Shown here piece after piece: positions 1-12,162 of a DNA stretch of 64,000 nt (the first letter of the stretch is position 1; every line of letters begins with the position of its first letter). Position numbers and translations under genes: made by a program. Source of the DNA: Chiua virens (Eukaryota; Basidiomycota; Agaricomycetes; Boletales; Boletaceae); contig JAHNUO010000009.1 of the NCBI GenBank assembly GCA_019787685.1, positions 124,001 through 188,000 on the forward strand, written 5' to 3'. The notes under the pieces are model-generated. The model searched no databases, was not told where the DNA came from, and saw nothing but the letters and a program-made list of their open reading frames with translations.

Positions 1-379
1 CAAAATTCTCAATGCCTTCCGAAACGAGATCCTGTTGAGCTTGAGCAGATATCTGACCTCCGCCTGCATCCTTGCGTGGCATTATGTCGCGTCGACTCCA
101 AGGGGATACTTGGAGCGAGGGTGCAAGACTTTCTGAAGCCTCTGGACATATGACCACGTGACATTATTTCGGTGTAAATGTGCCTATATATTCTCTTAGA
201 CCATAACCTCTGAGGATCAAATATCACGCCTCTCCCGCGACGCGCCTGTCAGTTCGGGACAGTCAATTAGTGTGGGTGGTAACTGTTTTAACGTGCCTTT
301 CTGACTTTTTATAGGGATTCATTCTACTCCTCGAGACACGATTCAGAGTTGCTTGTGGGTCCAAGTCAATGCGAAAGTG
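1..379. other. 5' flank of GPI13, no gene seen
   Basis: I see no convincing coding region here. It contains short AT-rich stretches that could belong to the GPI13 promoter. The minus-strand open frames are low in conserved content and look like chance. Confidence 0.4.
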
Positions 380-3300
380 ATGTTTCCTAGAGGGACCTTT
401 CTTTTGCTTTTGCTTTTCCTTGTTCATTGCATAGGGATTTACTTGTTCACGAAGGGATTTCTCTTGAGTCGGCTGTCTCTTCCAGACCGAAACGAATGTG
501 GCCATGATGGGTGCACCTCCCTTGCGACACACAAGAGAGCAGTCTTACTGGTCATCGATGCCCTTCGCTTTGATTTCATTTCTAGTCACCCTCCACAACC
601 TGCATCACCGTATCACCATAACATCTTAACGCTTCCTCGGGAGCTTACTGCCGCACGACCCCAACACTCTTTCATATTCAATGCGTATGCCGACCCACCA
701 ACCATTACCCTCCAACGTATCAAAGGTCTCACAACGGGCTCACTTCCGACATTCGTCGACGTTGGGGAGAGCTTTGGAGGTTCAGCTATCAATGAAGATT
801 CGTTGCTACACCAATTCGTAGCCGCCGGGCGGAAGGTCAGTTCAGCAACGCGCATTTTATTTTCCGTTTTATATACGCCTGAAAGGTCGCTTTCGCAGGG
901 GATGACACATGGATGACGGTATTCCCTGACATCCTCGATCACAACATGTCCTTCCCCTTTGACTCGTTTAACGTCGAGGATCTACATACTGTCGATGAAG
1001 GGGTCATTGCGAACCTATTGCCTATGGTGAAGAACTGTTCACTTTCTTGGGATCTTGCGATAGGTCACGGCCTGGGAGTTGACCATGCTGGACACCGCGT
1101 TGGCCCCGAGCATCCGGTCATGAAGGCAAAGTTGCAACAGATGAATGGGTTCCTCGCCGAGCTTATCGAGGCCTTGGACGAAGATACGTTGTTTATCTTG
1201 CTTGGGGACCATGGAATGGACCGTGCAGGTAACCATGGAGGCGATAGCACCCTAGAGACGATGTCTGCTGTCTGGATGTATAGCAAAGGTCCGGCGCTAT
1301 CCCAGGGGTCGATGTCGTTTCCGAGCAACCTCGTTCCTACTACCGTGTTCCCAGGGGAAACCGTTTCCCATCGATCCATCCAACAAATCGACCTCGTTCC
1401 GACGATATCACTCCTGCTTGGCCTCCCCATTCCGTTCAACAACCTCGGAAGCATCATCCCAGAAATCTTTGACCGTTCAGCCAACAATGCTGCCATCCAG
1501 AGAGCCCTCGAACTCAATGCGAATCAAATCAAGAAATATCTGGACGCCTATCGTGACAGTCGGTCTGGCGGAGAACTGGATGGATTCTGGCCCCAACTTT
1601 CGGAGAGCTGGAAGGAAATTCAAGCCGCCCCTTCTCCCGAAGAATCTCTTGCTGCCACGTGGAATTTTAGTCGCCTTTCACTATCTGCATGCCGGGCTCT
1701 TTGGGCACGATTCAGTCTTCCCTGATCGGGGCTGGCCTCGCAATCATTGTTCTCAGTATTGTTGCAACATATTCTGCCTATGGTTTACTTGGTGATGAAG
1801 CGGATAATTCAGAAGAACGTCTTCAAAGTGCGCTATCTAGTGCCTTCAAAGCCGGTGCTGCTGGGTTAGCTCTCGGGAGTGTCGCTTATTTTCCCCTAGA
1901 AAATTTGCTGGAAGGTGTTTACCTTCATCACGTCTCCTTATTCGGGAGCGCGCTTGCGTCCACGCTGACGTTCACGCACTTATGCCGTCCTACTCTCCGC
2001 CGCAAACAGTTGACCTCCATTTCAATCATTCCCGTCCTTCACGCGCTGTGTTTCGCTTCTAATTCTTTCACTGTGTGGGAAGACCGCATAGTACTTTTCC
2101 TCATCATTACCTCACTTGTACCGGCTTTCCTGACTGGATTCACCGCGCCAACCGCTCGCCTTCGGGGCCGCATCCTTGGGTTTTCGGCGGTCTTTGCGGC
2201 CTGTGTCAGACTTATGGCATTTGTCACTGTATGCAGAGAGGAACAGCATCCTTATTGCACTGTGACATTTTATGCCTTGTCTGCTTCGTCTGCTCCTCCC
2301 GTTCTCGCCCTGATCGTCGCGCCACTTGGCGCGTTCTCCATCCCATTCCTTATTCGACGCGTTCTAGGCATCTCAAAATCGGAAAACGGTTTGGCAAGAA
2401 TATTCTTTCCGTGGGTGCTTACGTCTGCTTTGCTTGCCGGCACTGGCTTCTGGTTTTTGGAATGGGCTCACTCGACGGAATTCTTCGGAGATGACGTCAA
2501 CGCTTGGTTCCGCCTAATACGGACAGTACTAGCTAGAACATGTGTCGCGGCAATCACGTTCGGGGGTGTCTCGTTGTGGTGGATGTCGCCTGTCTGTCTT
2601 CAGATCAATACGGACGACAGTCAGGCATCTTCGAACAAGCCGGAACAAAAGAAACAAGCAGCCGTTCTCGGGTTTGCTAACGCATTTGGGTCGCCTTACC
2701 TCGTATTCTGGACAATTTTTCTGAGCGTTGTCTGGTTGTGCACGCAACTCATGGGACAGATAGTTCTGGGGCTTGCGACCATTGCTCTGCTGGCACATCT
2801 CGAGGTCATCGATAGCGTGCGGGACGTGCGGGGACTCAGCAAAGCGTTCGCGTCGAATAATCCAAGTACGGCACTAGACCTCAACGTACTCGGGCGAGAA
2901 CTTTCATTCTCAGAAGTCGTTCCCCTCGCACTTTTGGCAGTTCATACGTTCCACGGGACAGGCCACCAGTCGACAATACCCTCGTTGCAATGGAAGACGG
3001 CCTTTATCTTCACTTCCACCGTTTCCTTTCCCTTTTCGCAGGTCACGGCCATTACTAACACACTTGGACCGCATTTCTTGATGGGTCTCGCGTCGCCCCT
3101 TGTTGTGCTATGGAACCTCCCACCGGTACCTACCCCTGGTGGCTTGAAGACTTCCTCGCTGCGTGCGGGCCTTGCCATCATGTTGTATTTTACGATTCTC
3201 CTCCTTGGCAGTGCTACATGTGCAGCCGTGCTGAGACGACACCTCATGGTCTGGAAAATCTTTGCGCCGAGGTATATGTTCGCTGTGATTTCGCTCCTTG

Positions 3301-3389
3301 CAATCGATTTGGGTGTGATCGTTGGCATTGGGATAGGGGTGGGGAGGGTACGAGAGCGGATAGAAAGGATCTTTAAAAGGATAGCCTGA
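380..3389 (+). CDS. GPI13: GPI ethanolamine phosphate transferase 3 (PIG-O/Gpi13), with an apparent 1-nt frameshift
   Basis: This is the ER membrane enzyme that adds ethanolamine phosphate to the third mannose of the GPI anchor precursor. The ATG at 380 gives an N-terminal signal anchor (LLLLLFLVHCIGIYLF). Alkaline-phosphatase-superfamily metal motifs follow: VIDALRFDF, GVDHAGH and GDHGMDRAGNHGG. A long C-terminal part with about a dozen hydrophobic segments ends at TGA 3387-3389. A 50-nt GT-AG intron at 836-885 joins AAGRK to VAFAGDDTW, restoring the family's (F)xGDDTW motif in phase 0. At about 1711-1723 the conserved ...CRALWARF runs into a stop, while the continuation SLIGAGLAIIVLS is one frame away with no room for an intron. 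One missing C in the CCC run at 1720-1722 would explain it. That is either a sequence error or a real lesion. The identification itself is secure. Confidence 0.9.
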
Positions 3390-3673
3390 TTTATGATCTT
3401 CGATGCAAGTTGAAACGCACCTTGTTCGATATGTTTGAGATGGATCAATAAATCCCGTTCGATGGATCTCCTCATTACGGTAAGGTCACCAAGTGAGGCA
3501 CGACCGCTTTTTTTTTCTGCCCCCCGAGTCACAGCCATGAGGACAATTGAGTCGTCTCCTCGGAGCTGACTTGTTGATGTTCTAACGTGCCCTCCCCATC
3601 TTCCTTTCCAAGTGACTTGTCGTCCACTGGCTTCACTTACCAACCTCATCATCTCAACAACCTCTCACCACCC

Positions 3674-4765
3674 ATGGCTTGCGCAGTCGAAACGCGCACC
3701 ATGACGACGAGCCTCCAGCTTCCTGACCTCTTGTCGATGTGCAGTGTATTCGAGCTACGGACCAACAGGCACTGCAGAGGGGTCTCTCAGGCTTCTGAGA
3801 AGTGGTTACTAGAATCCGACGTCTCACTTTCCTCCATGGCCTGGGGCGCTGCGAAGCCAGGGCTGTTAGCGGCAGCTTGCCATCCCAGCGCAGACGCAAC
3901 ACAACTTCGCTTCATCGCCGATTTCCTCAGTCTCCTGTTGCACGACCGTGTCGAACGACCACCTCACTTGGAAGATGCCACTTCGGACGTGTTTCTGCTG
4001 TGAGTGTCTGTCTAGTGACCTGTTCTGACGATATCATTGATGATGCACTTTTCATGTTCTCTCTGGCCCTGTGACCACAAAGTCTCTCAGACCGATTATC
4101 ACGCGTGGCATACAAGTATCCTAGATGGTATTTCCAGCTCATCAGCGCTCAGCGACGTTACCACGAAGCAAGGCACCAGCTCTCCAAGAACAGCACGCGT
4201 GGCGTCGTCCCGGATCTCGAGTCATATATCGCACTACGACGCGACGCGTCTGGCTTTTGGATGGCGCTCGATATGGTTCCATATGCGGGGGACGTGAACG
4301 TGCCCGAAGTGTTGCTGGAAGACGCGTCCTTTATGAGGCTGAAAGAGTGTGCGTGCGACATCGCGGTGTGGTCCGAGGTAAGTATTGGACAGACGCGATA
4401 CGCCGTGTGGCCCGCTGATGCTGTTGTACAGGACATCCTGTCGTGTGCCAAGGGCATACCTGCGCCACACGAGGCAAATTTGGTCACCATTCTGATGAGG
4501 GAACGGAACGTGTCCCTGGAATGCGCCGTGTCGACGGCAGGGACGCTCGTGCGGCAAAGCGTCGATGCGTTCGTGGCGACCGAAGACGCGCTTCTATCGG
4601 TGCCCGAGTTAGGCCGCTGACCACGAGGTACGACGGTACATCCGCGGACTGCGCGATTGGATTGCTGGATTCGTCAACTGGTTGTACGAAACGCACCTCT
4701 TCTTGGGCGAGAAAGGAAATGAGGTGAGAGCGTTTGGATGGGTGTTTATTCCCGTCTCAACCTGA
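3674..4765 (+). pseudogene. terpene cyclase of the trichodiene-synthase fold, degenerate
   Basis: The N-terminal LPDLL...E(L)R and the C-terminal half (PDLESYIALRRDASG, then VRRYIRGLRDWIAGF) match basidiomycete class I sesquiterpene cyclases, which ionise farnesyl diphosphate in the cytosol. I infer introns at 4000-4082 and 4378-4431; both are phase-consistent. The metal-binding motifs are poor. The aspartate-rich motif position reads HDRVE instead of DDxxD. The NSE motif reads EDILSCAKG, lacking the first Asn and the final Glu. The segment between the two motifs is much shorter than usual. Near 4605-4615 the frame shifts by one base: VPELGR-stop in one frame, ADHEVRRYIRGL in the next. The C-terminus ends at TGA 4763-4765. 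It is either a dying gene or a diverged one with sequence errors. Confidence 0.65.
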
Positions 4766-6265
4766 GGCCGAGGATGTTCTTGGAAGCGGGTGGTTAGATG
4801 TATTGATTGAGGCATATTGGAAGGATTTTCTTGAACTAGTCACGCTTTCTACTTGCAAGTAGAAGCTTTTGTTACTTATCATTTTATGTAGCACCACAAT
4901 TCATCATAACTATGATCAGTCCATATTTATTTTGCGAGTTAGTTTTTTCTTCATGTTTCTTAGACGTATTTGCCACAGACCAGATAATATTGATCCCCTC
5001 ATTACATACTTCTAGAAAGTGGCATCATATACAACACGGTTTGTTGATAACAGACCCTAGCAAATTGGAAGTAACAAGGTTCACCAACTCAAGCCATTTG
5101 GCGCCTGGCATTCACAGATGACTGAAAGTTTTCAAGTTAATACTTGGGTCCATCACATCGCCTCTGCCCTGGCTGACCGAGTCAGGGCCACTGTTGGTTG
5201 TTGTAGTGACTGGACATGAAAGAAAGTCGTCCTCGGTCCCTCGGCCATTAAGCCAGCCCCGTGTCACGCACCCTATATTCAACCATTCTGGTATTCCAAG
5301 AACATTCATCTTGGAACGTCCTACGTGGCAGGAGACCTGTAAGTAATCAATGAAGGACGGAACGAACCGGGAAACAGCAATCTAACGCAACGTTGCGGAC
5401 CATACACATTGATACGATCCACAATTTCGGATGCAGTCTGCCCATTGCCCACCACCCTAAAAGCAGCTCGGGCTCAGTGTGAGGCTGAATAGAACCGACG
5501 GACTCACTAGCTAAATCCAAGCTTGGCGGGATAGCGACGAATGTTGCATTGGGAGATACGGTAACTGTCACGGAAAGAAAAACAAAGAGTCTTGAGATCG
5601 TCGGGTCTGTAGTTCGTGATTCGTCCCTTGATTGCAAGTTAATCAGCAGTTTAAGTATTGTTCGTTAACCTCGTGGCCAGACGTTTCAGGATGCTTGGGA
5701 TGGCGAAAGCTGAAACTTGCCTACGGTCGAAGGTCTATCCAAACGGGTAATTTCGTGACTAGGTTTCAGTGTCCCAGTTGGAGGCTTGGTCATAGCCCGG
5801 TCAACCTGTCAGTTACCTCCGAGTCAGTCACATCATCAGTAAATGATACCCATTCCATGGGTCCACACAATTCGAACCAAGCACATAACACGCATAGAAG
5901 AACACAAAGACGGAGAATATTGAAACAAAACACTGGTGTCTTCATTTTTAATTCCGATGTAAGGCCGAAACGCCGACGGCCAAGACTTCCACCCCGTTCA
6001 ATTGTTTATCAGATAGTCCGCAACAAAGGGAATAATGATAGCTTTGCGTCGCAAGTCTTGTCAGAACCATTGGAATTCGATGTCAATTACCAATTCCCGG
6101 TGGTGGTGATTTGTCAAATTTGCAGTTGATTCCGGCTAATTTCGCGTTGACATAGCCTAGTAGATCAAATACTTAACTCCAACATTTCGTCTTTCCGTCA
6201 CTGGGTCATATTCGGCTCTGTCTCCTCCCGGATCTCCCGTCGCCAATCCTTTTCTCGCTTCCACC
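4766..6265. other. intergenic, no supported gene
   Basis: Open frames here (for example 5632-6129 plus) show no recognisable domain, and I see no consistent exon chain. The sequence just before 6266 is pyrimidine-rich, as is common upstream of fungal start codons. Confidence 0.4.
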
Positions 6266-8389
6266 ATGACGTCCAACGAGCGCACATTCAAGACCGTCGC
6301 CGTCCTTGGCGGCTCTTACGGCGGTGAGTGCTGGATCCTGACTCTCTAAAAAAACCCGACCCCATGCAGTGTAAACATAGCTTAATTACGCCCTCTTTCT
6401 CGCTCCCACACTCCTTTACTTACAAATTTTCATCTGGTCATAGGTAATAGGGTTGCGCAGATCCTTGCTGCTGGCCTCCCGAGCGGATGGAGAGTCGTTT
6501 TGGTCGATCGAAATTCGTGGGTACCATCGTTTCTTTCTTGCTGGCCTTGGTTAACCCTGATTGTTATCATCCGTGCGTACTAGACATTTCAATCATGTAT
6601 ACAACCTGCCTCGATACACTGTCCTTCCTGGTCATGAACATAAAGCTTGTGTGTCCCGAGATCATAACCATCCCCTTTCATTGTTAATCGCTCCGCACAG
6701 TTATTCCGTATGATAACTTATTTCGCAATCCTTCCGACCCAACTTCATTCAGTCCTCACAAGCGTGTGCACGGAACTATTACCTCCATTCATCCTCACCA
6801 CATCACCTACACCACGCGAACCAATTCCGACAATGCCCGATTACCTCCTTCAGGGCCCTCCCATATAGAAACGACGGAGGAACACGTATTGCGATTCGAC
6901 TACGCGATATATGCGCTCGGATCGCATCTCCCGTCACCCATAGACCTTTGGGAATCGCGCGCCACTGATATACCTTTGCAAGCACCAAACCTAGCACCAT
7001 CGAATCTAGAAAAGAAGAACGCCTGCCCATACACGGGCCTGAAGGATGAAAGTGTATCTTGGGTTCGTTCTCGTCAGCGAAGAATCGAGGCAGCACGACA
7101 AGTACTCGTCGTGGGCGGAGGTGCACTCGGAATCCGTACGCCATCCTTTATATTCTGTAGCTGTCAGAAGAACTAACCCGACTTCGTTGGACGATCTTGC
7201 GTTGCTAAACAGAATTTGCTTCCGACATTGCGGCAATATATCCTCGCAAGTCAGTAACTCTGATGCATTCGCGGTCGAGGTTACTTCCTCGATTTGACGA
7301 AGCTCTTGGGGATGAAGGTATGTGTGCTCATCGAACCTTGTCACCCTAGTCGATTTCCTCACACGTCTATTCATCTCTAGCATATCAAGGTCTCCTCGCA
7401 CTTGGTGTACATGTCATCTTCGGCGAACGACTAGACATGTCATCGTTCAAGGGGGATGGAATGAATGACAACGGAGACCAGGAGACAATGTCAATCAAAA
7501 CTGTCAAAGGACGTGAGATTGAGGCGGATCTAGTGGTGCGTATTTTCGACACTGCTCGCCGGACGGCCCATTCTCATTTTGCCCGCCCTTCTACGCTCAA
7601 CGCATAGCTTCTATGCACGGGTCAGACACCCAATACTTCCCTTCTTCATGCTATGGATCCTCGCACTATCGATCCTGCGACCGGAATGGTTCGAGTATCG
7701 CGTACCATGCAGGTTCTAGCGCTAGAAGCGAAGGATACCACCACTTTCGATGAGGACAACCTGGATGGCGCTGAGCCGTTCAAGTTCGCCCACGCTATGT
7801 GGCACCCTTCCACCTTCTCCCGTAGAAACGCTTGTAGACCTTAATTTTATCCGTCCGGAAACGATGTCTACGAAGGTGTTTGTAGACTCCGAGGCTGACT
7901 CACCGTACGGTTTTCATACCCTTGTTTATCCCCATCTATTCGCCATCGGAGACGCGGCCGATGCGTTCGGAGCAACCAAAGCCGGCCACTCGGCTTATTA
8001 CCAGGGTGAATTGGCAGCGCGGAACGTCCTTAGGACTCATCAAAGGTATGGCGACATTCTTAAACATATCAGGCATTAAGTGACATTCACGCCAGATGTG
8101 GGCAAGGACGGAGGGCGATCCATCGAATGAGGGATGGGACTCGGGGGAAGACCTCGAGTTGGAGGAGTACGCACCTGGTCCTCCCATGATCAAAGTCTCT
8201 CTCGGTCTGGTGAGTCATTCATGGTGGTTTGAGGGCAACATTTACTGATCCCTCGAGTAGACAAGGTCGGCGTATGAAGTGGCTGGCGTTGTGGGTACGA
8301 AAGACGGCGGGACGGACGATCTGGACGCTGCCGTCATGTGGGGGATATACGGGTATAAGGGGATTGACGACGATGGGATGCGAATATAA
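6266..8389 (+). CDS. AIF/FSP1-like FAD-NAD(P) oxidoreductase, multi-exon, 3' frame uncertain
   Basis: This is a pyridine nucleotide-disulphide oxidoreductase of the AIF/AMID/FSP1 type, which passes electrons from NAD(P)H through FAD to quinones or other acceptors. Exon 1 (6266-6323) gives the FAD Rossmann start VAVLGGSYGG. Introns at 6324-6443, 6517-6583, 6649-6700, 7136-7212, 7318-7380 and 7536-7607 are phase-consistent. They join HFNHVYNLPRYTVLPGHEH, KAFIPYDNLF and the NAD motif VLVVGGGALGI. The C-terminal FAD motif is FAIGDAADAF (about 7938-7970). The end reads PGPPMIKVSLGL, then YGYKGIDDDGMRI, and stops at 8387-8389. Two joins (about 7755-7865 and 8030-8100) do not keep the frame with ordinary splice sites. 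They hide either unrecognised introns or single-base indels like those in the neighbouring genes. Confidence 0.75.
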
Positions 8390-8829
8390 CCGATTGGACG
8401 GGGGCTGGGGTTTCCGTTCCTGAGCGCTGGACACCGGGTGGGTCGGCCATGAGCAATTAGACAAGATCTGTTTTTTGTAATAGATGGTGATGTTGCAGCA
8501 ATATGACATGGTACTTCGGCGCTTAAGGAGACTGTTTCGACGTCGGCCCAGCCGTGTCAGGTAGCCTGTCTTGTCGGGATCGCTATCTAGGCCTGACTCG
8601 ATTGACCATTCGAGCAATGCTGAAAATATAAACGAGTCTTGCTGGTCTCGTCGCCATGCGAAGATGAACTCAAGCTTGCCATAGCTAAAACAAAAACGTA
8701 GAAAAGCTACGCTCCATTTGTACAAGGACATTCACTGGCATTCCTCATGGGCAAGTTCTGCCAACGACTGCCGCCTATTTATACAGACCTACTAAATTCC
8801 TTTGAGGATCGCCCACACGACGAGCGCAA

Positions 8830-10327
8830 TTATTCTGGGAATGTGTTTCCACGGACGGATTTAATCCAAGCGCCACCTACGTCAGGATACTATCGAACAT
8901 CGACATGAGGTCAAAGCGACGCAGTGCATCGAGGAGTTCACACGTACCTCCCACACCATGACACCCGCATCTTAGGAGGGAAAAAAAAGCATCCAATCAG
9001 CATCTTTACACGATCGATATTGAGTGCACGCACGCCACCCAGATCCGTGGGCTTGCGACACACACGCCGCGAGCGTCGACGCCGACATGTACCCATTGCT
9101 CGCGTCCGACGTCGTACCTGGCTTACCGATCACGATCTTGTCGAGGTCGACACCGTTGGCGGCGATCTCGAAGACGGCGCTTTGCGGCCAGGTCGAGGAA
9201 GATGCGTGAAGAAGGCCTTGACAAGAGGTGTACTCTGACGCGCCCTCTGAACCAAGGGGTCACGTTAGACACGACACATTGACATGAGGAACGATCTGCA
9301 CAACGTACGGTTGTAAAACTAAGCGACGAAGAGCGCAGGTGGATTGTCAACAATTTGGCAGGGCTATGGAAGACGGCGCTCACTTGGACGTTGTACTAGG
9401 CGCGAGAGTTTAGAACCCAGTACAGAGGTATGATGAAAACGTGTGACCCACCCAATCGATCATGGATCCAACGTGTTGATGCACCGCAAGATATCCCCCA
9501 GATGTCCACCTGTTGGGAGAGAAACCAAGGTGCGACAGCTATCATGTGCATTTCAGTGAAAAAACAGTGGTAAGCGTGCACAATCACTCACGTGCATGAG
9601 TAAGAATATACTGTCCCTGGGGCAACGTCTTACGGAGCTGCTTGGTGAAGCTGATCAGCCAGGATTCTGCAGATCCGTTGTCAAAGGCGTCAAAGTCCTA
9701 GAGTATAAGGGTATCATATCAGTTGGGGTCGCGAGAAAACTCGTCCGACCAGTACTTCGTAGTCGACATCGACGCCTTGCAGACCATGTGTCTTGATCCA
9801 GGATCCAATGGTATTCGCTGTACTGACAGCACTGTGCCCTGACGATGTCGGGGTATCTGTGGACCCGAACGCAGACGCTATCAAGGAGATTCCCGCAGGC
9901 GTTATACTCGGACAGCAAGGCGCTCCGCTGGCCGGCTGACAGCTCTGCCCAATTCTCAACTTCATCGGCCGGACCGGAGATCAGCAAGAATGAGAGAGCG
10001 CTGCAGGCTCATAAGATGGGCTGTAGGTACAAACTCTGTCGGATACTTACAATACGTTGTACCCCTTTACGATTCCAAGACATCAGAAATTGGACAGCGA
10101 GGAAAATAGAGTGAACGTACATTAAGTTGTGAAGCAGAGGGCAGCGTGTTGAGCCACTTGTCGTTGTAAGTGACGAAGCGAGGCGCACTCGGTACAGATC
10201 GCTTCAACAAGCCCCGCGCCTCGGGGCTGAGACGCTTGAGTTTATCCGCAAGAGGGACAGCGAAGGTGAATCCAAGCAGAGACAACCCTGCGAGAACAGC
10301 GACGATGCAGGAACGAACAGAAACCAT
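8830..10327 (-). CDS. secreted GH18 chitinase, multi-exon, with a 1-nt frameshift
   Basis: A secreted family 18 glycoside hydrolase that cleaves chitin-type beta-1,4 linkages. The start at 10327 gives a signal peptide (VAVLAGLSLLGFTFAVP) followed by APRFVTYNDKW. The catalytic strand reads GLQGVDVDYE (about 9762-9790), the DxDxE signature with Glu as acid/base. Later exons read DFDAFDNGSAESW, HAPVAPWF, GGYLAVHQHVGSMIDW, YTSCQGLLHASSSTWPQSA, VDLDKIVIGKP and GWHAGVMVWE, with short GT-AG introns between. The last exon ends at a TAA (plus coordinates 8830-8832). Between HAPVAPWF and SPNRWTSGGY, near 9520, one extra base breaks the frame inside a single exon. No intron of plausible size fits, so this is an indel error or a real mutation. 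Confidence 0.8.
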
Positions 10328-11362
10328 GATGAAGCTCGAGATGGGTTAGTCGTCAGAAGCCGGGAAAGCCTAGCGAGTATCCATGAGCCATTTCGCCGTG
10401 TTTTATATTCTTGAAGTGATTCCTCGAGATAGCGAAAGCGGTGGCAGGAGAACTTCAAACCCGAGGCATCTCTATGGCGTTATAGAGAGACCGCATGGCC
10501 ATCAACGTAGCTGGTGACCGAGATGGACGACGCGCAAGTTGAACGCGATCACTAGAGCAGAGCAGCCCATAATCGAGATGGTGAGAACAACGATCATAGG
10601 GCCAGGCTTTCCTGTTTCCTGGTGGGTTTTCGGCTTGCGTGAGACGCTACCTTGCAGTCCACGAACCATCATCCCTAAAGGAGATCGTTGGGGTAGAATC
10701 CACCATGGCACAACTTGCAGCCGCATGGGTTTCCCCCGAGTAATGGAAATGTTGTGCCAGAATCACGCGGCGAAGATGCTGCTGAATGCGAGAACAGAAA
10801 TCCCATGATTCCTTCGATGCATGACCAACGGCAAACCTTGGTGCATGTGCTACAAAGTAGATACTACCGTCAGAGCCCCGATAGGTAATGGGTACAGAAT
10901 TGAAAAATTCTTACCAGCATCTCGTACATGTGGGGTTATCATTGATGGCGAGTCGTGACCAAGTAACAGGACCTAATAATAAAAATGTTAATTCGATGAT
11001 TCAATCATGTCTCTAATGGATTTCATGTCATCCTCGTCTCTGGCACTCTGGGTTGGCGACGCATCTAATCGTCAAGAATACGAACTAAAACTAGTGCTTA
11101 CTACAGGTGTTGTGAGCATAGGGTTTCCAACGTTCGGAAGTTGGTTATTGGTGTTAAAGGAGATGAATATCTAAATTCGGAAAGCATATGATTACGTTAT
11201 CATCTTTCTTCATGATCAGTCGTTCGCCGTCAGAACATGAATACAACGGACTCGAGATAAAGCACAAACACACACAGAAGGGGGTACTTTACCAATATCT
11301 CACTTCCTACCCTGTGATAATATCTGTCTTCACCTCGTTCGTCACCGCCACGGTATTCTTAT
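10328..11362. other. intergenic, no supported gene
   Basis: A 74-codon minus frame (10502-10726) contains one hydrophobic stretch but nothing recognisable. The remainder is non-coding as far as I can see. Confidence 0.35.
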
Positions 11363-11780
11363 TTATCCAACCTTCGACTGTATCACGACCTCTTTCGACA
11401 ACGCAAACTGTGTCGTGCACTGGCTTGTAGCCCTTCTCCATTGGCCGCTCGAGTCGACTTCCATTGCTCTCCCATCGAACATCTCAGCTGATCGGATAGT
11501 TTCGACTTTGTAATCGTCCGACCAGTTACTAGACACGTCAAGGTAATGGATGTTTCCGTCGCGCGTCAATGCAAACAGTCGTTTGCTATCACCACGCCGG
11601 ATAACGTCGATCGGGAATTTGACAAGGTGGCCATCCTCACTGTTGTAGATTCGAACGTCGCCCAGCCGCGTGGTAGCTGCGAGAAGGTCACTGTCGGGAG
11701 AAACCTTGACCGCAGCCAAAAAACTGCCGTGTTGTTGCGGCGTGAACGTTCGAACAGTTGCTCGCCTGCGGAACATTTCC
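11363..11780 (-). pseudogene. WD40-repeat fragment (NACHT-WD40 family type)
   Basis: The minus-strand frame reads FTPQQHGSFLAAVKVSPDSD, then DVRIYNSEDGHLVKF, LFALTRDGNIHYLDVS and a truncated end. SPDS...L..T...DV.IY and LTRDGNIH..DV are WD40 blades of the kind found in agaricomycete NLR-like (NACHT-WD40) proteins. Only about two blades remain. No NACHT domain is visible upstream, and the frame stops soon after, so I treat it as a remnant. Confidence 0.55.
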
Positions 11781-12162
11781 GGATGGACGCGGCGCAGTCC
11801 ATCATGATGACCATCACAGCGACTTGAATGGGGAATCGACCTTTGGAGGCCACGGACAGCCTGAACCTGACTCGTAGAGGAGATCGAAGTGTGGCAGTCA
11901 TTACTAGGTTCTTGTACCAGCGTACTTGGAGTAGTACTACATACCATGCACTCTGCTGTATCGGAATAAGTGCAATGTATCCCTGTGCACCACACTAATA
12001 CGGCGTGTCTGGGCATGCACAACCAAGTATAAAAATTTAAGTTTCTATCGGATCAGTTTCGCCAGCATGGATTTACAAGGTTTATACGGCGGTACACGAC
12101 TATACATGGGCATGTTTTGGTTTGACAAATTTTGTGATCCAAAAACCTTGATCTCCAATACA

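Noticed and set aside
353..379. An upstream TTG start for GPI13
   Set aside because: Fungal nuclear genes start at ATG; ATG 380 places the signal anchor at the N-terminus.
1659..1670. A 12-nt GT...AG stretch that would join the two GPI13 frames as an intron
   Set aside because: It is far below any workable intron size and would delete the conserved CRALWARF segment; a 1-nt indel at about 1720 fits better.
4023..4070. A DDIIDD string inside the first terpene cyclase intron that resembles the aspartate-rich motif
   Set aside because: The motif position in the family corresponds to the exon sequence LLHDRVER; including the string breaks the frame and brings in a stop.
5632..6129. 165-codon open frame
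   Set aside because: No domain, no splice-consistent extension and no hydrophobic or repeat pattern; treated as chance.
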